Of a stretch of DNA of 64,000 nucleotides, positions 43,639 through 52,189 are shown one piece after another. The position numbers and the translations under genes were made by a program. How positions within the stretch are numbered: the stretch's first letter is position 1; every line of letters starts with the position of its first letter. The DNA is from Selenomonadaceae bacterium. Its GTDB lineage: Bacteria > Bacillota > Negativicutes > Selenomonadales > Selenomonadaceae. Location of the stretch: NCBI GenBank assembly GCA_017476005.1, contig JAFVEM010000072.1, forward strand, positions 16,619 through 80,618. The letters run 5' to 3'. Below the pieces are notes generated by a model. It was not told the origin of the DNA. It searched no databases and saw nothing but the letters and a program-made list of their open reading frames with translations.

Positions 43639-44325
43639 TTACGCAACTTCCATAGCTCGCCTCCGAATTTCCTTTAAACGAGGCACCATATTGGCTTCGA
43701 GTTTTGCCTCCAGCTCCTTTAAATCGGTAGCATCAAAAATATAGCTCACGTCGGGAATGCGTCTTATGCGCGCTTCTCCCCAGTAGTCATCTCGGTATAG
43801 GTTATAGTAAATCGTGAGACTGCTTTCAATGGCAAAATCGCTGTAGTCGATGATGACATAGGCGCCGTTGGTAATGGGGAGCGGCGCCGTGGGGGCGATG
43901 AAGAGGCTGAAGCCCTCTAATTCGCCGGGCAGATTCCTGCCGTATTCCCATTCTAAAATGCCTTGGGACAGCACGATGCTGCCCAAGGTTTTTTTGTCGA
44001 AAACCGCGAGACTTTGCAGGAGGCCGGTTAGGTGTCGGCTTAACAGCTCCGTAAAGATCTCAATACTACCGGTGATGAATTCGATGCGGCAAAACTCAAT
44101 TAGCCCCACGGCCTCCAAGACCTTATACTCGTGGGTTTCCTCGTGAAAATAGGCGGTGATACTCCTGCTGGTGGCTGTGTTTTCATAGCAAAATAATTTG
44201 TAGGTGTCCCCGTCAATAGTCATAAGTTTTTGCAAACCAAAGCCGCTAATTTCTGCCGGGAGACGCTTCAGGTACTCCCAGTCGGCAGTCTCCTCTTCCA
44301 CTCGTTTTATGGTTTCTTCCTTCAC
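43639..44325 (-). CDS. Hypothetical protein with two repeated halves
   Basis: The 228-residue protein is not recognised. It consists of two similar halves: WEYLKRLPAEISGFGLQ near residue 17 and WEYGRNLPGELEGFSLF near 125. Each is followed by a strand-rich segment and YF/YY motifs, and the second ends with a helical tail. No signal peptide or membrane segment. The GTG start overlaps the cobU stop (GTGA), so it is translated with cobU. Function unknown. Confidence 0.75.
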   Translation of the reverse strand: MKEETIKRVEEETADWEYLKRLPAEISGFGLQKLMTIDGDTYKLFCYENTATSRSITAYFHEETHEYKVLEAVGLIEFCRIEFITGSIEIFTELLSRHLTGLLQSLAVFDKKTLGSIVLSQGILEWEYGRNLPGELEGFSLFIAPTAPLPITNGAYVIIDYSDFAIESSLTIYYNLYRDDYWGEARIRRIPDVSYIFDATDLKELEAKLEANMVPRLKEIRRRAMEVA

Positions 44326-44882
44326 GCCAGATGCTCCCCCAATTTTTTTATATCCACCGGGATGCCGCAGGTGACGAGATACACCTGATGGGCGGCGGCG
44401 ACCACTTGCTGATTCATAAGCCCGGCCTCGTCCCGATAGATTCTGGCCAGCTTATTTTCCGGCACGATGCCCCCTCCCACCTCATTGGTGACGAAAATGG
44501 TCGTCCCTGCCGTTTCTTCAGCCGCTTGCACGAGGGCGGCGATTTTTGAGGTCACGGCGTTATGGCACTCCTCCGGCGAGAAACTGTCCGGCATGGCGCA
44601 CAGCATATTGCTAAGATACATGGTCAAGCAGTCAAAGAGCGCCACGTCATAGTTTTTTTTGGCGGTTGCCAAAGCAACGTGAGCCTCTCGCGGCGCCTCA
44701 AAGGTTTTCCAGCCGGCCGGGCGTCTCTTTTGATGCAACGCCACCCGATAGGCCATTTCCCCGTCGTAAATTTCGGCGGTGGCGATGTAGGCAATGTTTT
44801 TTCCGAGGCTGGCGGCCAGTTTTTCCGCAAAGGCGCTCTTGCCGCTTCTGGCGCCCCCCGTTACCAAAATTATTTTTCCCAT
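44322..44882 (-). CDS. cobU: Adenosylcobinamide kinase / guanylyltransferase
   Basis: The 186-residue enzyme has the P-loop VTGGARSGKSAFAEKLA and the nucleotide-binding His region of the family. It phosphorylates adenosylcobinamide and adds GMP in late B12 synthesis or salvage. The ATG has GGAGG upstream. No other cob genes lie beside it, but a tetrapyrrole operon starts 1.2 kb away on the other strand. Confidence 0.93.
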   Translation of the reverse strand: MGKIILVTGGARSGKSAFAEKLAASLGKNIAYIATAEIYDGEMAYRVALHQKRRPAGWKTFEAPREAHVALATAKKNYDVALFDCLTMYLSNMLCAMPDSFSPEECHNAVTSKIAALVQAAEETAGTTIFVTNEVGGGIVPENKLARIYRDEAGLMNQQVVAAAHQVYLVTCGIPVDIKKLGEHLA

Positions 44883-44970
44883 AACCTGCCTCCCGTTTCC
44901 ATTCTATACCCAAACTCACCCCACCGCAAGGGGCAAGGGCTGCTTTCAGGTGTATGGCGGCGGCTATTGA

Positions 44971-45010
44971 CGTAAAAATTTTTTCGTTAGCAGGAAAAAA
45001 TTTTTTTACG
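44971..45010. repeat. AT-rich inverted repeat upstream of cheY-like gene
   Basis: CGTAAAAATTTTTTC and GAAAAAATTTTTTTACG flank GTTAGCAG between the divergent cobU and response-regulator genes. As a DNA or RNA palindrome it could be an operator or leader. No clear promoter was found here. Confidence 0.4.
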
Positions 45011-45073
45011 GCGAAGTAAGAGAGGTGAACACGAACGAAAAAACAATCCTCTTGCTGTGGGAGGCGGATTATT

Positions 45074-45457
45074 TTGGACAAAAAATTAAGGCTCTTAATA
45101 GCCGACGACTCGAAGCTCCTTCGCAAAAAACTTCGGGCAGACCTAGAGGCCTTGGGGTGCGAGGTTAGCGAGGCGGAAAACGGGAAAGAGGCCATACTCC
45201 TCGATTTGCAGGATAAACCCGACGGGGTAATCCTAGACATAGTTATGCCGGAGGTGGGCGGCATAGAAGCCTTGCAGGTCATTCGGGAGGTGAATCCCGA
45301 GGTGCCGGTGGTGATGCTCTCCTCTGCCGGTACGCCCCAGAAGCTCATGCAAACTTTAAAAATGGGCGCCATTGATTTCATTCAAAAACCTTATACCACC
45401 GAGCAAATAAAGAAAGTAGTGGAGCAAATTCGGAAGAGGGTCGTGAAGAATGGGTAG
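45074..45457 (+). CDS. CheY-like response regulator
   Basis: The 127-residue single receiver domain has LLIADDSKLLRKKLR (acid pocket), the phosphorylated Asp in GVILDIVMPEVGG, LSSAGTPQ (Thr/Ser) and FIQKPYTTEQ (Lys). There is no output domain. The start is TTG at 45074 with GGAGG upstream. It overlaps the CheX-like gene by 8 bases, so the receiver and its phosphatase are made together. Confidence 0.93.
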   Translation: MDKKLRLLIADDSKLLRKKLRADLEALGCEVSEAENGKEAILLDLQDKPDGVILDIVMPEVGGIEALQVIREVNPEVPVVMLSSAGTPQKLMQTLKMGAIDFIQKPYTTEQIKKVVEQIRKRVVKNG

Positions 45458-45980
45458 CCGGTATCTCGCCGGGCATTTGCGGGACTATGAGACCGTGGCG
45501 CGAGAGCTGGAGCAGGAGATAGTCTATTACGACGCTTACATGGCACTCTTTATGCGCTATCTGGAGGAATATCTGTCGGGGGAAGCCACCATTGCGGACG
45601 CCACCGTCTCCCTAGAAGATTTGCCCACCGAAAATCATGTGGCTTATCAGGGCATGGGCGGCGACTGGGAGATAGTCACCGCCATCATGGCCGAAGAGGC
45701 TCCTTTCCTCGCCTTTGCCCAGCGTTATAGCGGCGAAGAACTCGCCGAGCTGGATGATATGGCCGTAGATGCGGTGGAAGAATTTTTAAATGTGGTGAAC
45801 GGTTTTTTCAGTGTGCAACTGGCCAAAGGGGAACCCACCATGGAGCTGGATTTGGAGCCGCCCCAGTACGCTCGCGATGTAGAGCCGCTGGGCAGTCACC
45901 TACTGTCTCTCCGTCTGCATTTGGATTTTGGCGATATTTATGTACTGTTATCCTCCGACGTGGTTTTCGGCGAAACATAG
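45450..45980 (+). CDS. CheX/CheC-like CheY-P phosphatase
   Basis: The 176-residue protein contains DAVEEFLN and, 23 residues after the Asn, the Pro of LDLEPP. That is the CheC/CheX/FliY motif [D/S]xxxExxN-x22-P, with the Glu and Asn that dephosphorylate CheY-P. The gene overlaps the CheY-like gene and is followed by a terminator. It probably sets the lifetime of the phosphorylated receiver. Confidence 0.83.
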   Translation: MGSRYLAGHLRDYETVARELEQEIVYYDAYMALFMRYLEEYLSGEATIADATVSLEDLPTENHVAYQGMGGDWEIVTAIMAEEAPFLAFAQRYSGEELAELDDMAVDAVEEFLNVVNGFFSVQLAKGEPTMELDLEPPQYARDVEPLGSHLLSLRLHLDFGDIYVLLSSDVVFGET

Positions 45981-46008
45981 GACACAATTCCGGCGCAAAA
46001 TAAAATTT

Positions 46009-46029
46009 GGGGGGCTTCCCCCCTTTTTT
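46009..46029 (+). terminator. Terminator after CheX-like gene
   Basis: GGGGGG-CTT-CCCCCC is followed by TTTTTT. The T run also occupies the expected -35 position of a possible downstream promoter. Confidence 0.88.
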
Positions 46030-46052
46030 GGTGGCCGCCTTTGGACTATAAT
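46024..46052 (+). promoter_or_regulatory. Possible promoter of the tetrapyrrole operon
   Basis: A perfect TATAAT at 46047-46052 lies 17 bases after TTTTTT at 46024-46029. The -10 is exact but the -35 is poor, so an activator or other -35 may be needed. Confidence 0.5.
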
Positions 46053-46077
46053 TAGCGGAAAAATTTGTTTACGAGCG

Positions 46078-46848
46078 GTGAAAAATTTGCAGTACCCTAT
46101 AAATCTTGTAATGCGCGGAAGGCTGGCGGTGGTTATTGGCGGCGGCCGGGTAGCTTTGCGAAAAATAAAATCCCTGCTCCTAGCTGAGGCTAGAGTGCGC
46201 GTTATTGCGCCGGAAATTTTGCCGAAGCTGGAGACCTTGGCCTCCTCGGGCAGGATAGAATGGCGACGGCTGTATTACGGCGAGATGCCCCGACCAAGCG
46301 ACGAGGATGATTTGCTGGCCGATGCCTTTATGCTAATTTGCGCCACGGACAAACCGGAGATTAACACGAGGGCGGCGAGGGCGGCCAAAGAGCGTGGCAT
46401 CTTGATAAACGCCCCGGCCGAGCCGGAACTTTCGGATTTTACCTTGCCGGCAGTGCTACGGCGAGGTGAGTTTACCTTGGCCGTTTCCACGGGAAATCTT
46501 TCCCCCGCTTTTTCTAGGGTGGTGCGACGGAAACTTGAGAGAGACTTCCCCGAAAGTTTCGGCGCATGGCTGGAACGCTTGGCGGCTTTGCGGCAGGAAT
46601 TGCGACAACAAGTGCAGGATGAACGAGAACGAGAAAACATCTGGCGACGAGCGTTAGATGACAATATATTAGAATTGGTCGGTTTGGGAGAGCTAGACCA
46701 AGCGGAGGTAGAGTTAAGGCATGGAATTGATCGCTGTCGGCTTGAATCACAAAACGGCTCCCGTAGCGGTGCGGGAACGGTTTTCACTGGGGAAGGAGGC
46801 TATACGGCAGGGACTGACGAACCTCAGCGCCTATCCCGGAATCAATGA
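46078..46848 (+). CDS. Precorrin-2 dehydrogenase / sirohydrochlorin ferrochelatase-type protein
   Basis: About 256 residues, with YPINLVMRGRLAVVIGGGRVALRKI (NAD-binding start of the family), ICATDKPEINTRAARAAKE, FTLPAVLRRGEFTLAVSTGN and PAFSRVVRRKLE. It oxidises precorrin-2 to sirohydrochlorin. Start: GTG 46078, or TTG 46087, which has a better-spaced AGCGGTGA site. The last about 42 residues are read out of frame with hemA, whose start lies 128 bases before the stop. This extra tail is unusual and may follow loss of an original stop. Confidence 0.85.
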   Translation: MKNLQYPINLVMRGRLAVVIGGGRVALRKIKSLLLAEARVRVIAPEILPKLETLASSGRIEWRRLYYGEMPRPSDEDDLLADAFMLICATDKPEINTRAARAAKERGILINAPAEPELSDFTLPAVLRRGEFTLAVSTGNLSPAFSRVVRRKLERDFPESFGAWLERLAALRQELRQQVQDERERENIWRRALDDNILELVGLGELDQAEVELRHGIDRCRLESQNGSRSGAGTVFTGEGGYTAGTDEPQRLSRNQ

Positions 46849-48043
46849 GGCGGTGATCCTCTCCACCTGTAATCGTAGCGAGCTTTATGCCGAGGTGAAC
46901 GACGCCGACACCGATAAAGAGGCGGTGCGGCAGTTTCTCTTTGACCTTACCGGCAACGACGAGACCGTGGAGGATTATCTCTATACCTTGACGGGGGAGG
47001 ACACCATTCGCCATTTGTTTGCGGTAACGGCCAGTCTCGATTCGCTGGTATTGGGGGAGGGGCAAATTCTTTCCCAAGTAAAAGCAGCCTATACATTGTC
47101 TAGGGAACTGGGAACCACCGGCACGGTGCTAAATACCCTGTTTCATCGCGCCATCGCCGTGGGAAAAAGGGTGCGTACGGAGACTCGCATCGCCTACAGC
47201 GCCGTTTCCGTCAGCTATGCGGCGGTGGAATTGGCGCGAAAAAAACTGGGGGGACTAGAAGGGGCGACCGCTCTTATATACGGCGCCGGAAAAATGGCGG
47301 AGCTGACGGTGCAACATCTGCGTTCCCACGGTATTAAACAAATTTATGTGGCTAATCGACATGTGGAGAAGGCGCGAGAGTTAGCGGCGGCCTACGGCGG
47401 ACAGGCCGTTCCTTGGGAGGAAGCCATGGACAAAGCCGTCTTTGCCGACATTATTGTCACCTCCACGGGAGCACCCCATTATGTGGTTAAAACTTGGGAG
47501 ACAAAAAAACTCATGGTCAAACGACGCGAGCGCCCCTTGTTCTTCATTGATATCGCCGTTCCCCGGGACGTGGAGCCGGAGGTGGCGCAAATACGCGGCG
47601 TAACCCTCTACAATATAGACGCCTTGGAAGCGGTGGTGGAAGGCAACGTGGCGGACAGGAAACGGGAAGCGGCGAAGGCGGCAACCATTGTGACGGAAGA
47701 AGTGGCCGCCCTCACCAAAAAATTTCGCTATCTTACCTTCAGGCCGTTAATGGCGCAGCTCTCCGACAAAGCCGAGCGGATTCGCCAACGGGAAATAAGG
47801 CGAGCAGCCGCGAAACTGCCGACGCTCAAGGACAGCGAAGCCAAGGCGCTGGATCAGCTGACGAAAATGATCGTGCGCAAGCTATTAAGAGTCCCCATGA
47901 TGAAATTAAACGCCGCCGCCGGCACCAGTCAGGAAGATTTTTATAAGGCGGCCATGGAGGCGTTGTTTGTGGAAGGCGCAGGAGAAACGAGGGAGGCCAA
48001 GGGTGGAAAAGAACACCGTCATTATCGGTACGCGGGGCAGTAA
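46721..48043 (+). CDS. hemA: Glutamyl-tRNA reductase
   Basis: The 440-residue enzyme converts glutamyl-tRNA to glutamate-1-semialdehyde in the C5 pathway. It has GLNHKTAPVAVRERF, the catalytic Cys in ILSTCNRSELYAE, GEGQILSQVKAAY and the NADP-binding IYGAGKMAEL. C-terminal residues form the dimerisation helices. Its start lies inside the 3' end of the dehydrogenase gene. The 3' end overlaps hemC by 41 bases. Confidence 0.97.
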   Translation: MELIAVGLNHKTAPVAVRERFSLGKEAIRQGLTNLSAYPGINEAVILSTCNRSELYAEVNDADTDKEAVRQFLFDLTGNDETVEDYLYTLTGEDTIRHLFAVTASLDSLVLGEGQILSQVKAAYTLSRELGTTGTVLNTLFHRAIAVGKRVRTETRIAYSAVSVSYAAVELARKKLGGLEGATALIYGAGKMAELTVQHLRSHGIKQIYVANRHVEKARELAAAYGGQAVPWEEAMDKAVFADIIVTSTGAPHYVVKTWETKKLMVKRRERPLFFIDIAVPRDVEPEVAQIRGVTLYNIDALEAVVEGNVADRKREAAKAATIVTEEVAALTKKFRYLTFRPLMAQLSDKAERIRQREIRRAAAKLPTLKDSEAKALDQLTKMIVRKLLRVPMMKLNAAAGTSQEDFYKAAMEALFVEGAGETREAKGGKEHRHYRYAGQ

Positions 48044-48935
48044 GCTAGCGCTGTGGCAAGCGGACTTTGTGGCCGAGAAGCTCAAGGCTGAGTATCCCGG
48101 TCTTACGGTGACGAAGAAACTCATCACCACTAAAGGGGACAAGATATTGGATACCCCTCTAGCCAAAATCGGCGGCAAGGGACTTTTTACCAAAGAACTG
48201 GAAAGCGCCATGCTCGCCGGAGAAATAGATATAGCCGTCCATAGCCTCAAAGATATGCCCACCCTGCTCCCCGAGGGGTTAACCATCGGCGCCATAACCC
48301 AAAGAAACGAGGGACTGGACGCGCTGGTTAGTCCTAAGTATCAAACCCTAAATAATTTGCCCGTGGGAGCGAAGGTAGGTACCTCCAGCCTCCGCCGTAG
48401 GGCGCAACTTTTGCATCTTCGGCCGGATTTAGCCATAATAAGTTTGCGCGGCAACGTGAATACGCGTCTCGCTAAGCTCGCGCAAGGAGATTTTGACGCC
48501 ATAGTGCTGGCGGCGGTGGGACTGAAACGCTTGGGGCTGGCCAATTGCATCACTGAGATGCTTTCGCCCCAAGTTATGTTGCCGGCGGTAGGTCAGGGGG
48601 CTTTGGCCATTGAGGTCAGGGCAGACGACGCGGCCATGCTAAAAAAAGTCGCTTTTTTAAACGACGAGGCAACAGCCCTTTGCGCTGCGGCGGAGCGCGG
48701 TTTCTTAGGCAAAGTCGGCGGCGGCTGTCAAGTACCGGTAGGCGTTCGGGGAGAAATCGCCGGCACAGAGCTGATAGTGGAAGCGGTGATTGCCTCTTTG
48801 GATGGCCAAAAAATCTATCGGGAGAGCAAGCGCGGCCAGCCGGAGGAGGCAAAACTTTTAGGTGAGGAACTGGCAGACCTACTACTAGAGGCCGGCGGCA
48901 GCGAGATTTTACGAGAGTTGGGGGTGGAAGTTTAA
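48003..48935 (+). CDS. hemC: Porphobilinogen deaminase (hydroxymethylbilane synthase)
   Basis: The 310-residue enzyme starts at GTG 48003 with GGGAGG 6 bases upstream. It has IIGTRGSKLALWQA, VHSLKDMPT, GTSSLRRRAQL and the Cys that carries the dipyrromethane cofactor in VGGGCQVPVGV. It assembles four porphobilinogens into hydroxymethylbilane. Its stop overlaps the ATG of the Uma2 gene (TAATG). Confidence 0.97.
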   Translation: MEKNTVIIGTRGSKLALWQADFVAEKLKAEYPGLTVTKKLITTKGDKILDTPLAKIGGKGLFTKELESAMLAGEIDIAVHSLKDMPTLLPEGLTIGAITQRNEGLDALVSPKYQTLNNLPVGAKVGTSSLRRRAQLLHLRPDLAIISLRGNVNTRLAKLAQGDFDAIVLAAVGLKRLGLANCITEMLSPQVMLPAVGQGALAIEVRADDAAMLKKVAFLNDEATALCAAAERGFLGKVGGGCQVPVGVRGEIAGTELIVEAVIASLDGQKIYRESKRGQPEEAKLLGEELADLLLEAGGSEILRELGVEV

Positions 48936-49498
48936 TGGACGCCTTAGCGGTAGCTTCGGATTGGGATAAAAGCGAACTTATAAACGGACAGAAGGTTATG
49001 ATGAGTCCGGCAGGAACTTGGCACAATTCTGTGGGAGCAAATTTAGCTGGTATTCTCCACAATTATCTGCGTGGAAAAAAGCGTTGCAAGTTTTTTTATG
49101 AAACCATGGTCTATTTGGACAAAGACAATCATTTTATCCCGGATCTGATGATAGTCTGCGACCGAAAAAAAATAAAAGCCAACTATGTGCTGGGGGCGCC
49201 GGATTTGGTGATAGAGATACTCTCTTTTTCCACGCGCAAGAACGATTTGACGGTGAAGAAAGATGCCTACGGCAGAGCCGGGGTCAAAGAATATTGGATT
49301 GTCAGCCCCAAGGAAGAAACAGTGGATGTCTATCTGCCTCACGACGGAACCTTACAGCTCGCTAATTGCTACCGAAATTATCCGGCAGAAGAGTGGGCGG
49401 AAATGTCGCCGGAGGAAAGAGCTACGGCGGAGCTTACCCTCAAAGTTAGTCTTTATGATGATTTAGTCATAGATGTACGCGAGATATTTGAAGATTAG
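48935..49498 (+). CDS. Uma2-family (DUF820) PD-(D/E)xK nuclease-like protein
   Basis: The 187-residue protein has ELINGQKVMMSPAGTWHNSV, FIPDLMIVCDR, GAPDLVIEILSFSTRKND, DLTVKKDAYGRAGVKEYWIV and VDVY, the DUF820/Uma2 restriction-endonuclease-like fold. The Asp, Glu and Lys residues fit a PD-(D/E)xK site. Function is not established for the family. It sits between hemC and cobA-hemD in the operon, overlapping the hemC stop, with no obvious link to tetrapyrroles. Confidence 0.85.
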   Translation: MDALAVASDWDKSELINGQKVMMSPAGTWHNSVGANLAGILHNYLRGKKRCKFFYETMVYLDKDNHFIPDLMIVCDRKKIKANYVLGAPDLVIEILSFSTRKNDLTVKKDAYGRAGVKEYWIVSPKEETVDVYLPHDGTLQLANCYRNYPAEEWAEMSPEERATAELTLKVSLYDDLVIDVREIFED

Positions 49499-49526
49499 GT
49501 CAGACCGTGGAGGAAAGGAAATATTT

Positions 49527-51047
49527 ATGCCGGGAAAAGTTTATTTAGTGGGCGCCGGCCCCGGAGATCCGGGACTTATCAGTCTAAAGGCCGTAGATTG
49601 TCTGAAAAAAGCGCAGACGGTGGTCTATGATCATTTGGCGGACGAGAGACTCCTTGAATACGCGAGTAGCGCCGAACTCATTTATGTGGGCAAGGAAGCC
49701 GGTCGGCATACCCTAGGGCAAGAGGACATAAACAAGTTGCTGGCGGAAAAGGCCAAGACGGGCGGCACGGTGGTGCGCCTCAAGGGAGGGGATCCCTTTG
49801 TTTTTGGTCGGGGCGGCGAAGAGGGTCTTTACCTAGCCGCTGCCAATATTCCCTTTGAGGTGGTGCCGGGGATAACATCCGCCATTGCGGTACCGGCCTA
49901 TGCCGGTATTCCCGTCACCCATCGCGGCGTGGCCACCTCTTTTGCCGTCATCACCGGTCACGAAGACCCGACGAAAGAAGAAAGCGGCTTGAACTGGCCA
50001 CACTTAGCTTCGGGAGTTGACACGCTGGTGTTTCTCATGGGACTCAGCAACCTTGCGGCCATTACGCAAAAACTCAGGGAAAACGGCAGAGCGGCCAGTA
50101 CTCCTGCGGCCTTAATTCGCTGGGGTACTAAGCCTGAGCAAGAAGTCCTCACCGGGACTTTGGGTGAGATAAGCGAAAAGGCGCAAGCGGCCAATTTGAA
50201 ACCCCCGGCGGTTTTCATTGTGGGAGAGGTGGTAAAACTCAGGGATAAATTAGGCTGGTTTGAAGAGAAAGGCGCTAGGCCTTTATGGGGGAAAAAAATC
50301 CTTGTCACCAGAACCAGACAGCAAGCCTCCTATCTAACCGAAGAATTGGAAAGTCTGGGCGCCAAGTGTTACGAGATACCCACCATAAAATTAACCGCTC
50401 CCTCCGACGGCTACCAACAATTAGATCGCGCCATCGAAAAATTACGCGCCTACAACTGGCTTATCTTTACCAGCGCCAACGGGGTGGAGGGATTTTTCGC
50501 TAGGCTCCATGCCGCGCGGCAAGATGCCAGAGCTTTCGGACAAGCCAAGGTGGTGGCTATAGGTCCGGCCACTGCCGAAGGGCTTAAAACCAAGGGAATT
50601 ATTCCCGATTTAGTCCCTTTAGAGTACCGCGCCGAAGGAATCGTGGACATTCTCACCGCCAAGGTTAATAAAGGCGACAAAATTTTAATTCCCCGGGCGG
50701 AAAAGGCCAGAGATGTATTGCCGGAGAGATTGCTGGAAATGGGCGCAACGGTAACAGTGGTTCCCGTTTATCAAACCCAAGTGGCGGAGGAAAACCGACA
50801 AAAGCTGGCCGCTATTCTGCAAAACCAGCCTTTAGATTATATAACCTTCACCAGTTCTTCCACGGTGACAAATTTTTCCCAGCTCGCTCAAGGCATTCCC
50901 CTGTCCCCCCAAACCAAGATAGCCTGTATCGGCCCCATCACCGCCGGAACCGCCGAGCAAAAGGGTTTTACCCCAAGCCTGGTGGCGAAAGAATACACCA
51001 TCCCCGGTTTGGTACACGCTATAGCAGGGGATGCGACAAAAAAATAA
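49527..51047 (+). CDS. cobA-hemD: Uroporphyrinogen-III C-methyltransferase fused to uroporphyrinogen-III synthase
   Basis: The 506-residue product starts at ATG 49527 (AAAGGAAA upstream). The N-terminal CobA/SirA domain (1-245) has YLVGAGPGDPGLISLKAVD, KGGDPFVFGRGGEE and GIPVTHRG. The C-terminal HemD domain (255-500) has NWLIFTSANGVEGFF, GPATAEGLKTKGI and ITFTSSSTVTNF. It closes hydroxymethylbilane to uroporphyrinogen III and methylates it to precorrin-2. The fusion is common in Firmicutes. Confidence 0.95.
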   Translation: MPGKVYLVGAGPGDPGLISLKAVDCLKKAQTVVYDHLADERLLEYASSAELIYVGKEAGRHTLGQEDINKLLAEKAKTGGTVVRLKGGDPFVFGRGGEEGLYLAAANIPFEVVPGITSAIAVPAYAGIPVTHRGVATSFAVITGHEDPTKEESGLNWPHLASGVDTLVFLMGLSNLAAITQKLRENGRAASTPAALIRWGTKPEQEVLTGTLGEISEKAQAANLKPPAVFIVGEVVKLRDKLGWFEEKGARPLWGKKILVTRTRQQASYLTEELESLGAKCYEIPTIKLTAPSDGYQQLDRAIEKLRAYNWLIFTSANGVEGFFARLHAARQDARAFGQAKVVAIGPATAEGLKTKGIIPDLVPLEYRAEGIVDILTAKVNKGDKILIPRAEKARDVLPERLLEMGATVTVVPVYQTQVAEENRQKLAAILQNQPLDYITFTSSSTVTNFSQLAQGIPLSPQTKIACIGPITAGTAEQKGFTPSLVAKEYTIPGLVHAIAGDATKK

Positions 51048-51056
51048 AAATCAAAA

Positions 51057-51097
51057 AGGGGTGCAGGGGGCAAAGCCCCAATCAAGAAGCCCCCAAA
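51057..51097. repeat. Palindromic repeat, module A copy 10
   Basis: A shortened copy reads GGGGTGCAGGGGGCAAAGCCCC, followed by AAGCCCCC. It lies between cobA-hemD and hemB. Confidence 0.55.
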
Positions 51098-51116
51098 CAA
51101 GAAAGGAGATTCAGCC

Positions 51117-52085
51117 TTGTCCGCTTTAACAATAAGACCGCGCCGCCTACGAATTTCGGCGGCCATGCGTGATTTGGTGCGAGAGACGCATCTATCCGTT
51201 AAGGATTTTGTTTATCCCCTCTTCGTAGTGCCGGGGGAGAATATTCGCCGGGAGATTCCGAGCATGCCCGGATGTTATCATTTGTCGGTGGATAAGGCAG
51301 TGGAAACAGCCAAAGAACTGGCCGCTTTGGGCATCCCGGCAGTGGAAATTTTCGGCTTACCGGAGTATAAAGACGAGATAGGTTCCGGCGCTTGGGACAA
51401 GAAAAGTCCGGTGCAACACGCCATGACCGCCATAAAAAAAGCCCTCCCCGACCTTTTGCTAGTGGGGGATGTGTGCTTGTGCCAATACACTTCCCACGGC
51501 CATTGCGGCGCTCTCAAGGATAAATATGTGGATAACGATGCCACGCTTCCCCTCCTTGCCAAGGTGGCGGTAAGTCAAGCCGAAGCCGGAGCGGACATCA
51601 TCGCCCCTTCGGATATGATGGACGGACGAGTGGCGGCCATACGCGCCGCCTTAGACGAACATAAATTTTCCCACGTCACCATCATGAGTTACGCCGTGAA
51701 ATACGCTTCAGGTTACTATGGCCCCTTTAGAGACGCGGCGGACAGCGCACCTCAATTTGGAGATCGACGCCAGTACCAAATGGATCCGGCCAATATCCGG
51801 GAGGCTCTGAAAGAAGTGGCGCTGGACGTTCAAGAGGGCGCCGATATTATCATGGTGAAACCGGCGCTGGCTTACCTCGACGTGGTACGTCAGGTGCGCG
51901 AGGTCACGGCGCAACCGGTGGCGGTTTATAACGTCAGCGGCGAATACGCCATGGTGAAAGCCGCCGCCGCCAAGGGCTGGATTGAGGAAAAACGCTTGGT
52001 GCTGGAAAATTTAACCGGCATGAAACGCGCCGGAGCGGATATTATCATCACTTATCACGCGTTGGATGCGGCTCGTTGGATTTAG
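51117..52085 (+). CDS. hemB: Delta-aminolevulinic acid dehydratase (porphobilinogen synthase)
   Basis: The 322-residue enzyme joins two ALA molecules. It has the zinc-type Cys cluster [46 protein letters not shown] (Schiff-base Lys) and [10 protein letters not shown] (second Lys). The start is TTG at 51117 with AAAGGAGA 7 bases upstream. It follows cobA-hemD across a repeat. Confidence 0.97.
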   Translation: MSALTIRPRRLRISAAMRDLVRETHLSVKDFVYPLFVVPGENIRREIPSMPGCYHLSVDKAVETAKELAALGIPAVEIFGLPEYKDEIGSGAWDKKSPVQHAMTAIKKALPDLLLVGDVCLCQYTSHGHCGALKDKYVDNDATLPLLAKVAVSQAEAGADIIAPSDMMDGRVAAIRAALDEHKFSHVTIMSYAVKYASGYYGPFRDAADSAPQFGDRRQYQMDPANIREALKEVALDVQEGADIIMVKPALAYLDVVRQVREVTAQPVAVYNVSGEYAMVKAAAAKGWIEEKRLVLENLTGMKRAGADIIITYHALDAARWI

Positions 52086-52176
52086 TTGGGGCGTTGCCCC
52101 AAACCCCACCAAAGGGTTTTACCCTCTGGACTCCCAGCAGGGAGCATTGCCCCCTGCACCTCATTTTATTTTTTTA
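52086..52176. repeat. Palindromic repeat, module A copy 11
   Basis: TTGGGGCGTTGCCCCAA, AAAGGGTTTTACCCTCT and CAGGGAGCATTGCCCCCTG stand in tandem between hemB and hemL. The order matches the long copy at 16797-16893. Confidence 0.7.
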
Positions 52177-52189
52177 GGGGGTTTGTATT

